Shown here: positions 1-6,698 of the stretch, one piece after another | Layout: each line of letters starts with the position of its first letter | Position numbering within the stretch: the first letter of the stretch is position 1 | NCBI GenBank assembly: GCA_035541995.1 | Contig: DATKMG010000393.1 | Coordinates: 1 to 10,606, forward strand | Length of the DNA: 10,606 nucleotides | DNA from: DATKMG01 sp035541995 | GTDB taxonomy: Bacteria; Acidobacteriota; Terriglobia; Versatilivoradales; Versatilivoraceae | Reading direction: 5' to 3' | The notes under the pieces: generated by a model | The model's database searches: none | What the model saw: only the letters and a program-made list of their open reading frames with translations | Told to the model about the DNA's origin: nothing | Made by a program: the position numbers and the translations under genes

Positions 1-657
1 GTAATTTTCAGCCATCTTAGCTTGTACTCAAGGCGCAATGTCCCTTTGTATGTCGTTATTGTGGTGCCTGTAGTGCTTGGTCACTTCACTAGTTTCCTTT
101 CCTCAATAGATGAGTTACGGTCTCCCAAGCTCAGTCTGTCAAGTGCTCTGCACAGTTACAAGGCTTTTTCAAAACGGATTTCTTCTTTCGAGTCTCAGTT
201 CAAGGGAATTCTGTTTCCCACAATCGCAGCTTGTACGCTGATCATTACCTGTTTGAACCATGGTTATTTGGGGGATACGAGGGTACTCGACGCCGGCTTT
301 AATCAGAACCAATTCCCTGTCAAAGCTGCACAATTCATCGAGCAGGCAAAACCGACTGGGAATTTATTCACCACCGACTCATGGGGGGGGTACATAATCT
401 ACCGGTTCTATCCGGAATATAAGGTCTTCCTGGATGGAAGATTTGATATGTATGGCCAGCCACTCATTGAAGATTACCTAAAGATAAGGGACCTGAACTA
501 TGATTGCAGGGAGGTGCTGAACAAGTACAAAATCAAGTGGATCCTTTTGCCCGTCGACTATGGATTAGCAACAGCCCTCAAGGAATTGAACGAGTGGGAA
601 GTGATTTACGACGATCATCAAGCCATCATTTTTTCAAGACGAAATAGTCGCTTCTAG
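1..657 (+). CDS. GT-C-like polytopic membrane protein A, C-terminal part (5' end outside window)
   Basis: The reading frame is open from base 1, and its first codons (V-I-F-S-H-L-S-L-Y-S-R-R-N-V-P-L-Y) already align with the internal A' segment F-W-T-H-M-A-L-F-S-A-R-H-I-P-L-Y. The gene therefore begins upstream, and the TTG at 22 is not a real start. What remains is the end of the membrane region, one clear hydrophobic segment (about bases 217-258), and a soluble C-terminal domain that is probably periplasmic. That domain carries TTDSWGGY (370-393) and DGRFDMYG (433-456). Over the 40 residues ending in S-R-R near the C-terminus, 30 are identical to A' (2478-4070). The DNA differs throughout at third codon positions, so the duplication is old. 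A run of eight G (383-390) encodes part of the W-G-G motif. The family is uncharacterised as far as I know; a GT-C glycosyltransferase role is inferred from A'. The stop codon is TAG at 655-657. Confidence 0.85.
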   Translation, partial: VIFSHLSLYSRRNVPLYVVIVVPVVLGHFTSFLSSIDELRSPKLSLSSALHSYKAFSKRISSFESQFKGILFPTIAACTLIITCLNHGYLGDTRVLDAGFNQNQFPVKAAQFIEQAKPTGNLFTTDSWGGYIIYRFYPEYKVFLDGRFDMYGQPLIEDYLKIRDLNYDCREVLNKYKIKWILLPVDYGLATALKELNEWEVIYDDHQAIIFSRRNSRF

Positions 658-740
658 GGATCTTTGAACGGAATCCATTTCGAATGCGCAGGCGCCCCGA
701 TAAGAAAGCCTTCCCTTCAAGATTTCGACCCACGCACACT

Positions 741-788
741 ACTATCGTCTGCTCTCAAATTAAGTTTAGTCCGATGGCAGACGATAGT
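741..788. repeat. Perfect 12-bp inverted repeat (stem-loop) between genes A and B
   Basis: ACTATCGTCTGC at 741-752 is the exact reverse complement of GCAGACGATAGT at 777-788, with a 24-nt spacer. It sits in the middle of the 211-bp gap 658-868, which otherwise shows no convincing gene. No T-run follows the right arm, so it is not a typical intrinsic terminator. It could be an mRNA stem-loop or processing site between A and B, or a binding site for a dimeric regulator with widely spaced half-sites. The pairing is seen directly; any function is unknown. Confidence 0.6.
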
Positions 789-868
789 GATTGGACAGAG
801 GGATTCGGGAACCGAAGGACTTGATTCAAAACTCCAGGTGGAATTGAAATCGTTGGAATCTAATTTCC

Positions 869-2539
869 ATGAATAAAGGGGTACTTCTAAAAGCTGGCCT
901 GAGTATATTGGTTATTGCTTCGCGAATCCCTTTTCGTGCCCACATCCCATATGGCTTAGACTCTATTCAGTTCGTCTTGGCATTGCAACACTACGATGTC
1001 CGTATTCACCAACCTCACCCACCGGGCTATTACTTATTCGTAAAGCTGGGCAGCCTTTTCTCGCTGTTATTTCACGATGCAAACCTCAGCTTCATTGCAG
1101 CTAATGTCCTTTTCAGCGTCTTGGCTATCATCGTATTTTACCGGTTAGGTCAGAGTCTACTGGGGGCGAGAGCGGGAATGTGCGCTACACTTCTGCTAGC
1201 GAGCTGCCCTGTGTTCTGGTTTCACGGGGAAGTCGCTTTGTCCAACGCCGTCGATTGTTTCTTTACTTGCTTGGTGGCTTGGTTGTGCTGGCAGACGCTC
1301 AATGAGCAACCTCGGGCACTTTACTATTCGGCCCTGGCCTTGGGACTCTCCGGAGGAGTCAGGCAAAACACTTTGGTTTTCTTGCTCCCCCTGTGGGTGT
1401 TTTCAATAGCGCGCTCTGGCATTAAGAAGCAATTGATTGCACTGTTCTTGCTTGGTGCGACCGTCGCCAGTTGGTACCTGCCCATGTCTGCCTGCTCTGG
1501 GGGAATCCGTGCCTATCAGACAGCCCTCCGCGACCACTGGCTCAATGCTGGCTGGCACGGCTATACATTCGCATGGATCCCATTTAATTTCCTTTGTGTC
1601 AGTTCTTTCATTCTTCTCGGTACCGGACTAGGTTTCCTGTTTGTCGTGTTTGGCATGCTATTCTGGATGGAGCATTGGCGGCATCATATCCACGAGAACC
1701 CAAGGAAGTTGTTATTCCTTACGCTCTGGCTGGCGCCGTCCTTGGGATTTTTTGTCCTTGTCTATTCTCATCCTGTTCAAACTGGACATAGCCTCATGTA
1801 CTTGCCGGCGTTCATGTTGTTGCTGCCAGGCGCGGCACAGATTACGTGTGAAGAGATCTGGAGATTGTGGGCACTTAGGGAGGAAAAAGGCGCAGGAACC
1901 GGTGTACATGTCGGTAATCCCGGGGGGATCAATACGAGATACAGAACTTCTGAGTCGCACACACATCACAGGATGATGGGATTAGCCGTTTCTGTTCTGA
2001 TCGTCAGCAATTGCTACGTATTTCTTGGCATGAACACTGCTGTGTCCAGAGCTCGCATCCGGGACTACGAGACTAAGGTCGCGGATATGATTGCTTCGAT
2101 ACGTTCTCAGTGCCCTCCCTCTCAAACAATCCTGGTCAATTCGGACTTTATGTTCCTTGGTTTTCGTGACTTGATGTATCACTTGCCTGAATACCATACT
2201 ATTCAGCCCCGGATATACTCTCTGACTGGAGAGACCCGTTTGTTTTCGGGCTACCATGGTCAAACCCAACTCTCAGATCACGTAGATATCCCCTCCCAGG
2301 TAAGATATTTCCTCCTAAATGCCGATGAGTTTGTTAAGAATCCCGGCTTGATCCGTGGGTTGAATCTGGAGAATATCCCTGCGGATCATCTACTGAAAAC
2401 TCAAACCGGTGTGCGATGGTATCGCGGGCAGGTCCAGGATTTGCCGGTATATTTTCCCGGGATTCATTTCGTGTTCAATGGAAAAACAGGCAGCAACGAC
2501 ACATTCGGCACTGGTGCGCTGGCTCTTCCCCTCGATTAA
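869..2539 (+). CDS. PMT_2/GT39-like polytopic membrane glycosyltransferase (gene B)
   Basis: The 556-residue protein is mostly membrane segments. After the first hydrophobic segment comes a short loop with Asp31 in G-L-D-S-I-Q-F, the place where GT-C enzymes carry their catalytic acidic residue. It is followed by HQPHPPGY (47-54), a hallmark of an uncharacterised PMT_2/GT39-related family. Further family-like stretches are F-W-F-H-G-E-V-A-L (116-124), S-G-G-V-R-Q-N-T (161-168), and V-Y-S-H-P-V-Q-T-G-H ahead of Y-L-P near 298-313. A hydrophilic, Gly/His-rich loop (about 328-370) interrupts the late membrane segments and may be lineage-specific. The last 150 residues are mostly soluble. GT-C enzymes transfer sugars from polyprenyl-phosphate donors on the outer face of the cytoplasmic membrane; donor and acceptor here are unknown. 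The ATG at 869 has only a weak GGA (855-857) upstream. The 3' end overlaps A' by 62 bp, suggesting cotranscription. Confidence 0.83.
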   Translation: MNKGVLLKAGLSILVIASRIPFRAHIPYGLDSIQFVLALQHYDVRIHQPHPPGYYLFVKLGSLFSLLFHDANLSFIAANVLFSVLAIIVFYRLGQSLLGARAGMCATLLLASCPVFWFHGEVALSNAVDCFFTCLVAWLCWQTLNEQPRALYYSALALGLSGGVRQNTLVFLLPLWVFSIARSGIKKQLIALFLLGATVASWYLPMSACSGGIRAYQTALRDHWLNAGWHGYTFAWIPFNFLCVSSFILLGTGLGFLFVVFGMLFWMEHWRHHIHENPRKLLFLTLWLAPSLGFFVLVYSHPVQTGHSLMYLPAFMLLLPGAAQITCEEIWRLWALREEKGAGTGVHVGNPGGINTRYRTSESHTHHRMMGLAVSVLIVSNCYVFLGMNTAVSRARIRDYETKVADMIASIRSQCPPSQTILVNSDFMFLGFRDLMYHLPEYHTIQPRIYSLTGETRLFSGYHGQTQLSDHVDIPSQVRYFLLNADEFVKNPGLIRGLNLENIPADHLLKTQTGVRWYRGQVQDLPVYFPGIHFVFNGKTGSNDTFGTGALALPLD

Positions 2540-4070
2540 GGACATCCTTTTTCTAGGCTACCTGCTTGGTCCCTCCTTGGTTAACGAATCAGCTGTTCTG
2601 AATGACGGTGACACTGGTTGGCACATTCGCAACGGGGAAACCATCCTGCGCACCTGGAAGTTCCCCCATGTAGACTACTTTTCTTACACTCACGAGGGAA
2701 AACCGTGGTTTGCCTGGGAATGGTTATCTGACGTTTTCATGGCAATAGTGCACAGGTATTTGGGCCTGAATGGAATTGTCCTCTGGGCAAATCTCACCTT
2801 TGCGCTCGTATTCACACTCCTGTTCTGGTGGATGCTCCGCGAAGATCAGAATCTCTTAGTAGCTTTGCTTCTCTCCCGCCTCGCTGGCTATGCAGCTGCT
2901 GTTCACTGGCTGGCGCGACCCCATTTGTTTACCCTTTTGTTCTTCCTCATCTGGAGCATGTTACTTGACAAGATCCAGGAGCGAGGACCGATTGATAAAT
3001 CATTGCTAAGCAAAACGAGATGGATAATGCCACCGCTAATGCTGTTGTGGGTGAATCTCCACGGTGGGTTCGTTGTAGGGCTGATCCTGCTCTTGATCTA
3101 TGCATTTGGAAATTTTCTTACTTCACTGACCTCTGCAAACCAGCAAATAGCTGAGAAAAGCAGACGCTTGGCAAGGTACTTTGCGTTGATGGCTGTCATT
3201 TGTCTCATATTCACCATCGCTAATCCGTACGGTCTTAACGTCTATAAACACATTTTTGATTCTTATCTCCGCTCACAGTATATCGTCGACCGAATATCCG
3301 AGTTTGGCTCTCCCGATTTCCACACCAGCGTGGTGAAATTCTTTGAATTGCTCGTAGTCTTTGGCATCGTGATTCTCGGTATTTCTTACCGCCGCCTGAA
3401 TATTATCGAGTGTGGATTGATTTTGTTCTGGACTCACATGGCCCTGTTCTCGGCCAGGCATATCCCACTCTACACCTTGATGATCGTCCCAACCCTCACC
3501 AGGCATTTGAGTAATTACTGCACATCGCTGGTAGATGAACCCAAAGTGCAAAATTGGGTCGCAAAACTTGCAGGTAATTTTAATCGTTATTCCGGGAATC
3601 TTCTCAAATTCGAAAATCAGTTCAAGGGGCAATTGTACCCCGCCCTGGCTAGCTTGATCCTCATCGGTGTCTGCCTCAATCATGGGAACCTCGCCGGAAA
3701 AAAGCTGCTCAACGCTGGATTCGATACCAAGCAGTTTCCGGTAAAGGCAACCCAATTCATTGAAGATGATATGCCAGCAGGAAACATCTTCACCACGGAC
3801 TATTGGGGAGGGTACCTGATTTATCGCTTCCACCCGAAAATCAAAGTCTTCTTTGACGGGCGTAGCGACATGTATGGTCGGGAACTGCTCAAAGAGTATG
3901 AAAGCCTGACCAACTTGGAATACTCCTGGAAGGAAGTTCTCTCAAAGTATCAGGTCCGTTGGATTCTCCTGCCTGTCAACTTTGGGCTGGCAACAGCCCT
4001 GAAGGAATTGTCTGAATGGCAAGTGGTATACGACGACCACCAGGCAATCATTTTCGTCCGAAAAAAGTAA
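2478..4070 (+). CDS. GT-C-like polytopic membrane protein A' (paralogue of A)
   Basis: A 530-residue protein with about nine or ten hydrophobic segments and a soluble C-terminal domain. The first external loop contains N-D-G-D-T-G-W-H-I-R (42-51), with Asp43 and Asp45 placed where GT-C enzymes keep their catalytic acidic residue. F-S-Y-T (68-71) and W-F-A-W-E-W-L-S-D (77-85) follow, a pattern I recall from uncharacterised membrane proteins of environmental bacteria. The C-terminal domain starts near 420 and carries TTDYWGGY (439-446) and DGRSDMYG (460-467), both kept in paralogue A. The GTG at 2409 gives a longer frame, but it lies deep inside gene B and adds a non-membrane leader unlike the family. 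I chose the ATG at 2478; a GTG at 2514, just before R-W-L-F-P-S, is an alternative. Neither has a clear Shine-Dalgarno sequence, which fits translational coupling with B. The stop lies 2 bp before the kinase start. Substrate unknown. Confidence 0.83.
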   Translation: MEKQAATTHSALVRWLFPSIKDILFLGYLLGPSLVNESAVLNDGDTGWHIRNGETILRTWKFPHVDYFSYTHEGKPWFAWEWLSDVFMAIVHRYLGLNGIVLWANLTFALVFTLLFWWMLREDQNLLVALLLSRLAGYAAAVHWLARPHLFTLLFFLIWSMLLDKIQERGPIDKSLLSKTRWIMPPLMLLWVNLHGGFVVGLILLLIYAFGNFLTSLTSANQQIAEKSRRLARYFALMAVICLIFTIANPYGLNVYKHIFDSYLRSQYIVDRISEFGSPDFHTSVVKFFELLVVFGIVILGISYRRLNIIECGLILFWTHMALFSARHIPLYTLMIVPTLTRHLSNYCTSLVDEPKVQNWVAKLAGNFNRYSGNLLKFENQFKGQLYPALASLILIGVCLNHGNLAGKKLLNAGFDTKQFPVKATQFIEDDMPAGNIFTTDYWGGYLIYRFHPKIKVFFDGRSDMYGRELLKEYESLTNLEYSWKEVLSKYQVRWILLPVNFGLATALKELSEWQVVYDDHQAIIFVRKK

Positions 4071-4072
4071 GT

Positions 4073-5863
4073 ATGGAAGACCGACTGGTCCGCACAGAAC
4101 GTATTATCGCAGGAGCACGACTGGTCCTGGCTCTCGCAGGAATCAATCTGGTTGTCCTGATTTCCGGGGGGGCAGTTATCCAGTCCAACGGGGCCTACAC
4201 CGCTGTTATTCTTTATCTGTTGTACGCCATCGCCATTCTTTGGCTTGTGGATCGGAATCAAATCCCGATTGGGTGGGTAGGTGTGATCACCCAGACAGTT
4301 GACAGCCTGTGGTTTTCAATCATCCTGCTGTATACCCAGGGGGAACAGAGCCCTTTCTTGCTCTACTATGTCTTTTCCTTGATCACCGCCAGTTTTCGCT
4401 GGGGATTTAAGGAAACACTGCTCGTCAATACTGTGAATGTTGCTATGTATGCAGGTGTACATATTGCAACGATAAGTCGGAATCTGCAATTCCATGAGTT
4501 CCTGGTCCGCCCTACTTACCTATACGTGCTGGCTTGCCTGCTGGGTTACCTGGGTGAGCACCAGAAGCGACTGCACTCGCGGCTCCTTCTTCTTACAGAG
4601 CTATCGCGCTCCATCGGCGGCAAAGGAAGCTTTGCGCGCATGTTGGAGGATTTGATGCACCGACTGCGGAAACTCTTTCAGGCAGAGCAATGCGTTATCG
4701 TCCTTCATGACAGGGAGAATCGCCGCATTGTCCTTAATAAGACGGGCAATGAGTCCCCGGACCATGCCTGTCACGTGGTTGAACTCCGCCCCCATGAGGC
4801 TGAATTGCTTCTCCCCCCCCACCAGGATTGGGGTTATTTGGTCAACCCTCGGATCCGGCTGTCTGCAATTCTGGGCTGGAAGGAAGTCGAAGTCTACAAT
4901 TTTGAGACACAAAGGCCCGAGACCTCCTTATTCCAGCCGCTTCAAGCTCTCATATCGATTCTCGACGCCAGATCTCTCCTCAGTGCCCCTATTGTCTTCA
5001 ACGATCGATCCCGGGGAAGAGTCTATCTGATTAACAGAGTCAAAGGTTACTTTTCCAATACAGACCTTCAGTTTCTCCGGTTAATCATCACCCAAGTAGC
5101 TCCTTTGATGGAGAATTACCGCCTCCTCAGAAATATGCAGGCGATGACCATTCTGGAGGAAAAAAACCGGATCGCTCGAGACCTGCATGACGGGTTGGTA
5201 CAGTCCCTGGCAACTTTAGATTTGCGCCTGGAGGTGTGTCGGAGGCTAATCGACTGCGCCCCGACGGCATTGGAACGTGAACTGGCGGACCTGCAAATTC
5301 TTGTTAAAGCCGAACATTCTGAACTGCGAGACTACATGAGGCGCTTAAGGACCTCTACCTATCCGGACAAGGACCTCTTGGAAGCCGTTCAGAAACTAGC
5401 CGATTCAGTGGAAAAGGAATCGGGTCTTGCAGTTCAGGTATCCTTTGATCCCAGCCAGTTAACTCTCCCTCAGGGCCTAAGCACTGAACTCTACCAAATC
5501 ATCCACGAAGGCTTGACCAATGTCAGGAAGCATGCAGAAGCCCGAAAAGTGACGGTTTGCCTTAATCAGGGCGAAACCTGCCTCCTGCTGTCGATCACAG
5601 ATGATGGCAAGGGTTTTCCAGAAGCTCCAACCGGCAGCGGGATTCCTCGGACTCCCTGGAGCATTGCAGAAAGAGCCCGGTCTTTGAGCGGGACCTTGAC
5701 GGTCAACTCTGTGCCCGGTCATGGAAGTACTCTTCAGATCCAGATTCCCTTCGAGCACGAGACAGGCGCGACGGCGGATCAGACTGAGAGATGGAACTCC
5801 CCAATCATGGCTCAAAGCGGGGAAGACTCCAAACCCGGAACAGATCAGGTACGCCTATGTTGA
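4073..5863 (+). CDS. Membrane sensor histidine kinase, NarX/DesK/LiaS type (HisKA_3), with GAF-like domain
   Basis: A 596-residue kinase. Residues about 10-165 hold five or six hydrophobic segments with short loops, so the sensor is membrane-embedded and lacks a large periplasmic domain. Residues about 180-350 look like a cytoplasmic GAF domain, ending in S-A-P-I-V-F-N-D and a final long helix. The HisKA_3 dimerisation/phosphoacceptor motif E-K-N-R-I-A-R-D-L-H-D-G-L-V-Q has the predicted phosphorylated His at 372. The HATPase domain has the N-box E-G-L-T-N-V-R-K-H (Asn483), the G1 box D-D-G-K-G-F (from 510), and a later G-H-G-S-T. The S-I-A-E-R-A-R-S-L-S-G stretch is typical of NarL-partner kinases. 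The GAF-like region is the least certain assignment. An upstream ATG at 4016 lies inside A'; the ATG at 4073, 2 bp after the A' stop, is preferred. The gene carries a G7 run (4166-4172) and a C8 run (4813-4820). Its signal is unknown. Confidence 0.92.
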   Translation: MEDRLVRTERIIAGARLVLALAGINLVVLISGGAVIQSNGAYTAVILYLLYAIAILWLVDRNQIPIGWVGVITQTVDSLWFSIILLYTQGEQSPFLLYYVFSLITASFRWGFKETLLVNTVNVAMYAGVHIATISRNLQFHEFLVRPTYLYVLACLLGYLGEHQKRLHSRLLLLTELSRSIGGKGSFARMLEDLMHRLRKLFQAEQCVIVLHDRENRRIVLNKTGNESPDHACHVVELRPHEAELLLPPHQDWGYLVNPRIRLSAILGWKEVEVYNFETQRPETSLFQPLQALISILDARSLLSAPIVFNDRSRGRVYLINRVKGYFSNTDLQFLRLIITQVAPLMENYRLLRNMQAMTILEEKNRIARDLHDGLVQSLATLDLRLEVCRRLIDCAPTALERELADLQILVKAEHSELRDYMRRLRTSTYPDKDLLEAVQKLADSVEKESGLAVQVSFDPSQLTLPQGLSTELYQIIHEGLTNVRKHAEARKVTVCLNQGETCLLLSITDDGKGFPEAPTGSGIPRTPWSIAERARSLSGTLTVNSVPGHGSTLQIQIPFEHETGATADQTERWNSPIMAQSGEDSKPGTDQVRLC

Positions 5864-6519
5864 GGAAAATTACGGTTGCAATCGTAGATGATCACACCAT
5901 GTTCCGGGAGGGGATCAAGAAGATCCTTTCGCTTGAACCCGACATCGAAGTAGTCGGCGAGGCCGTCGATGGTGAGGAGATCATTTCCTTATTGGCCCAA
6001 TGCCAGCCGGATATTCTCCTCCTTGATTTGAAAATGCAAAAAGTAGACGGGCTGGCTGTCCTCCCAGAGATTATAGAACTATATCCCCGCCTACGAGTGA
6101 TCATCCTTACGGCCTCCATATCCCTACAGGAAAGTGTCGGCGCAATCAAGCAAGGCGCGCGCGGAATCATCCTAAAGCACGCGGCCAGCGAGTTCCTGAT
6201 CAAGGGAGTCCGCAAGGTTCATGCGGGAGAGTTCTGGGCGGACACCAATACTATGAGTCAGGTGGTTGATAGCCTCTCTCGTAGATTCAGGAATCAACCG
6301 GAAACTCCACGAGCCAAAGACGGGCTTTCCAGCCGGGAGAGAGAGGTTGTCGCGCTCGTGGCGTCGGGCCTGAGAAACAAAGAGATCGCAGAGAAGCTCT
6401 TTATCAGCGAGCAGACTGTCAAGACCCACCTAAGCAATATCTTTCAGAAACTGGGGCTCGGCGACCGGCTTGAACTGGCCCTGTATGCACTTCGTCACAA
6501 CCTGGCGGAAAAGCCATAA
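5857..6519 (+). CDS. NarL/FixJ-family response regulator (REC + LuxR-type HTH)
   Basis: A 220-residue transcription regulator, the normal length for the family. The receiver domain (about 5-120) has the acidic pair Asp11-Asp12, predicted phosphoacceptor Asp57 in L-L-L-D-L-K-M, Thr85 in I-L-T-A-S and Lys107 in I-L-K-H, so every key residue is present. The C-terminal LuxR-type helix-turn-helix (about 157-214) contains L-S-S-R-E-R-E-V, N-K-E-I-A-E-K-L-F-I-S and T-V-K-T-H-L-S-N-I-F-Q-K-L. It is almost certainly phosphorylated by the kinase encoded just upstream. The ATG at 5857 was chosen because the protein then begins right before the first receiver strand and because AGGT (5847-5850) lies 6 nt upstream. 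An ATG at 5791 would add an unrelated tail encoded within the kinase gene. It overlaps the kinase gene by 7 bp, which indicates translational coupling. DNA targets are not evident from sequence. Confidence 0.95.
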   Translation: MLRKITVAIVDDHTMFREGIKKILSLEPDIEVVGEAVDGEEIISLLAQCQPDILLLDLKMQKVDGLAVLPEIIELYPRLRVIILTASISLQESVGAIKQGARGIILKHAASEFLIKGVRKVHAGEFWADTNTMSQVVDSLSRRFRNQPETPRAKDGLSSREREVVALVASGLRNKEIAEKLFISEQTVKTHLSNIFQKLGLGDRLELALYALRHNLAEKP

Positions 6520-6573
6520 CCAAGTCTAGGCATCTATGTCCTGAAGCTTGCGATACAAACTGCGCATGGCTCA

Positions 6574-6588
6574 GCGTCCGGGGGACGC
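6574..6588. terminator. Possible GC-rich terminator hairpin in the convergent gap
   Basis: GCGTCC (6574-6579) pairs exactly with GGACGC (6583-6588) around a GGG loop, about 55 bp after the response-regulator stop. The position between two converging genes suits transcription termination, but there is no T-run on either strand, so a standard intrinsic terminator is not supported. Rho-dependent termination or a chance palindrome are alternatives. Confidence 0.25.
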
Positions 6589-6633
6589 GCCTACACCCGG
6601 CCTTCGGCACGCCTGTGACAAAGCAATGAGTTG

Positions 6634-6669
6634 TTTCTCCTGGCTCTGGCAGAAGGGCGAGGGGAGAAA
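6634..6669. repeat. 7-bp inverted repeat near the 3' end of the symporter gene
   Basis: TTTCTCC (6634-6640) is the reverse complement of GGAGAAA (6663-6669), with a 22-nt spacer. It lies about 30 bp beyond the minus-strand symporter stop. It could form an mRNA 3' stem-loop for that transcript, but the arms are short, the loop is long and no T-run follows, so chance is quite possible. Confidence 0.2.
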
Positions 6670-6698
6670 ACGGATCGCCATTATCCCGAACTGCGATC

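Noticed and set aside
664..876. 70-codon plus-strand open frame with a TTG start between A and B
   Set aside because: No ribosome binding site, no recognisable motif, it overlaps the start of B, and its middle is made of the inverted repeat and its loop.
3273..3833. Long minus-strand open frame (186 codons) within A'
   Set aside because: Shadow of the A' coding frame, with no family resemblance, while A' is supported by its paralogue on the plus strand.
5160..5166. A7 run in the kinase gene just before the H-box
   Set aside because: It encodes Glu-Lys-Asn of the conserved E-K-N-R motif, where A-rich codons are expected, so it is not counted with the G/C runs.
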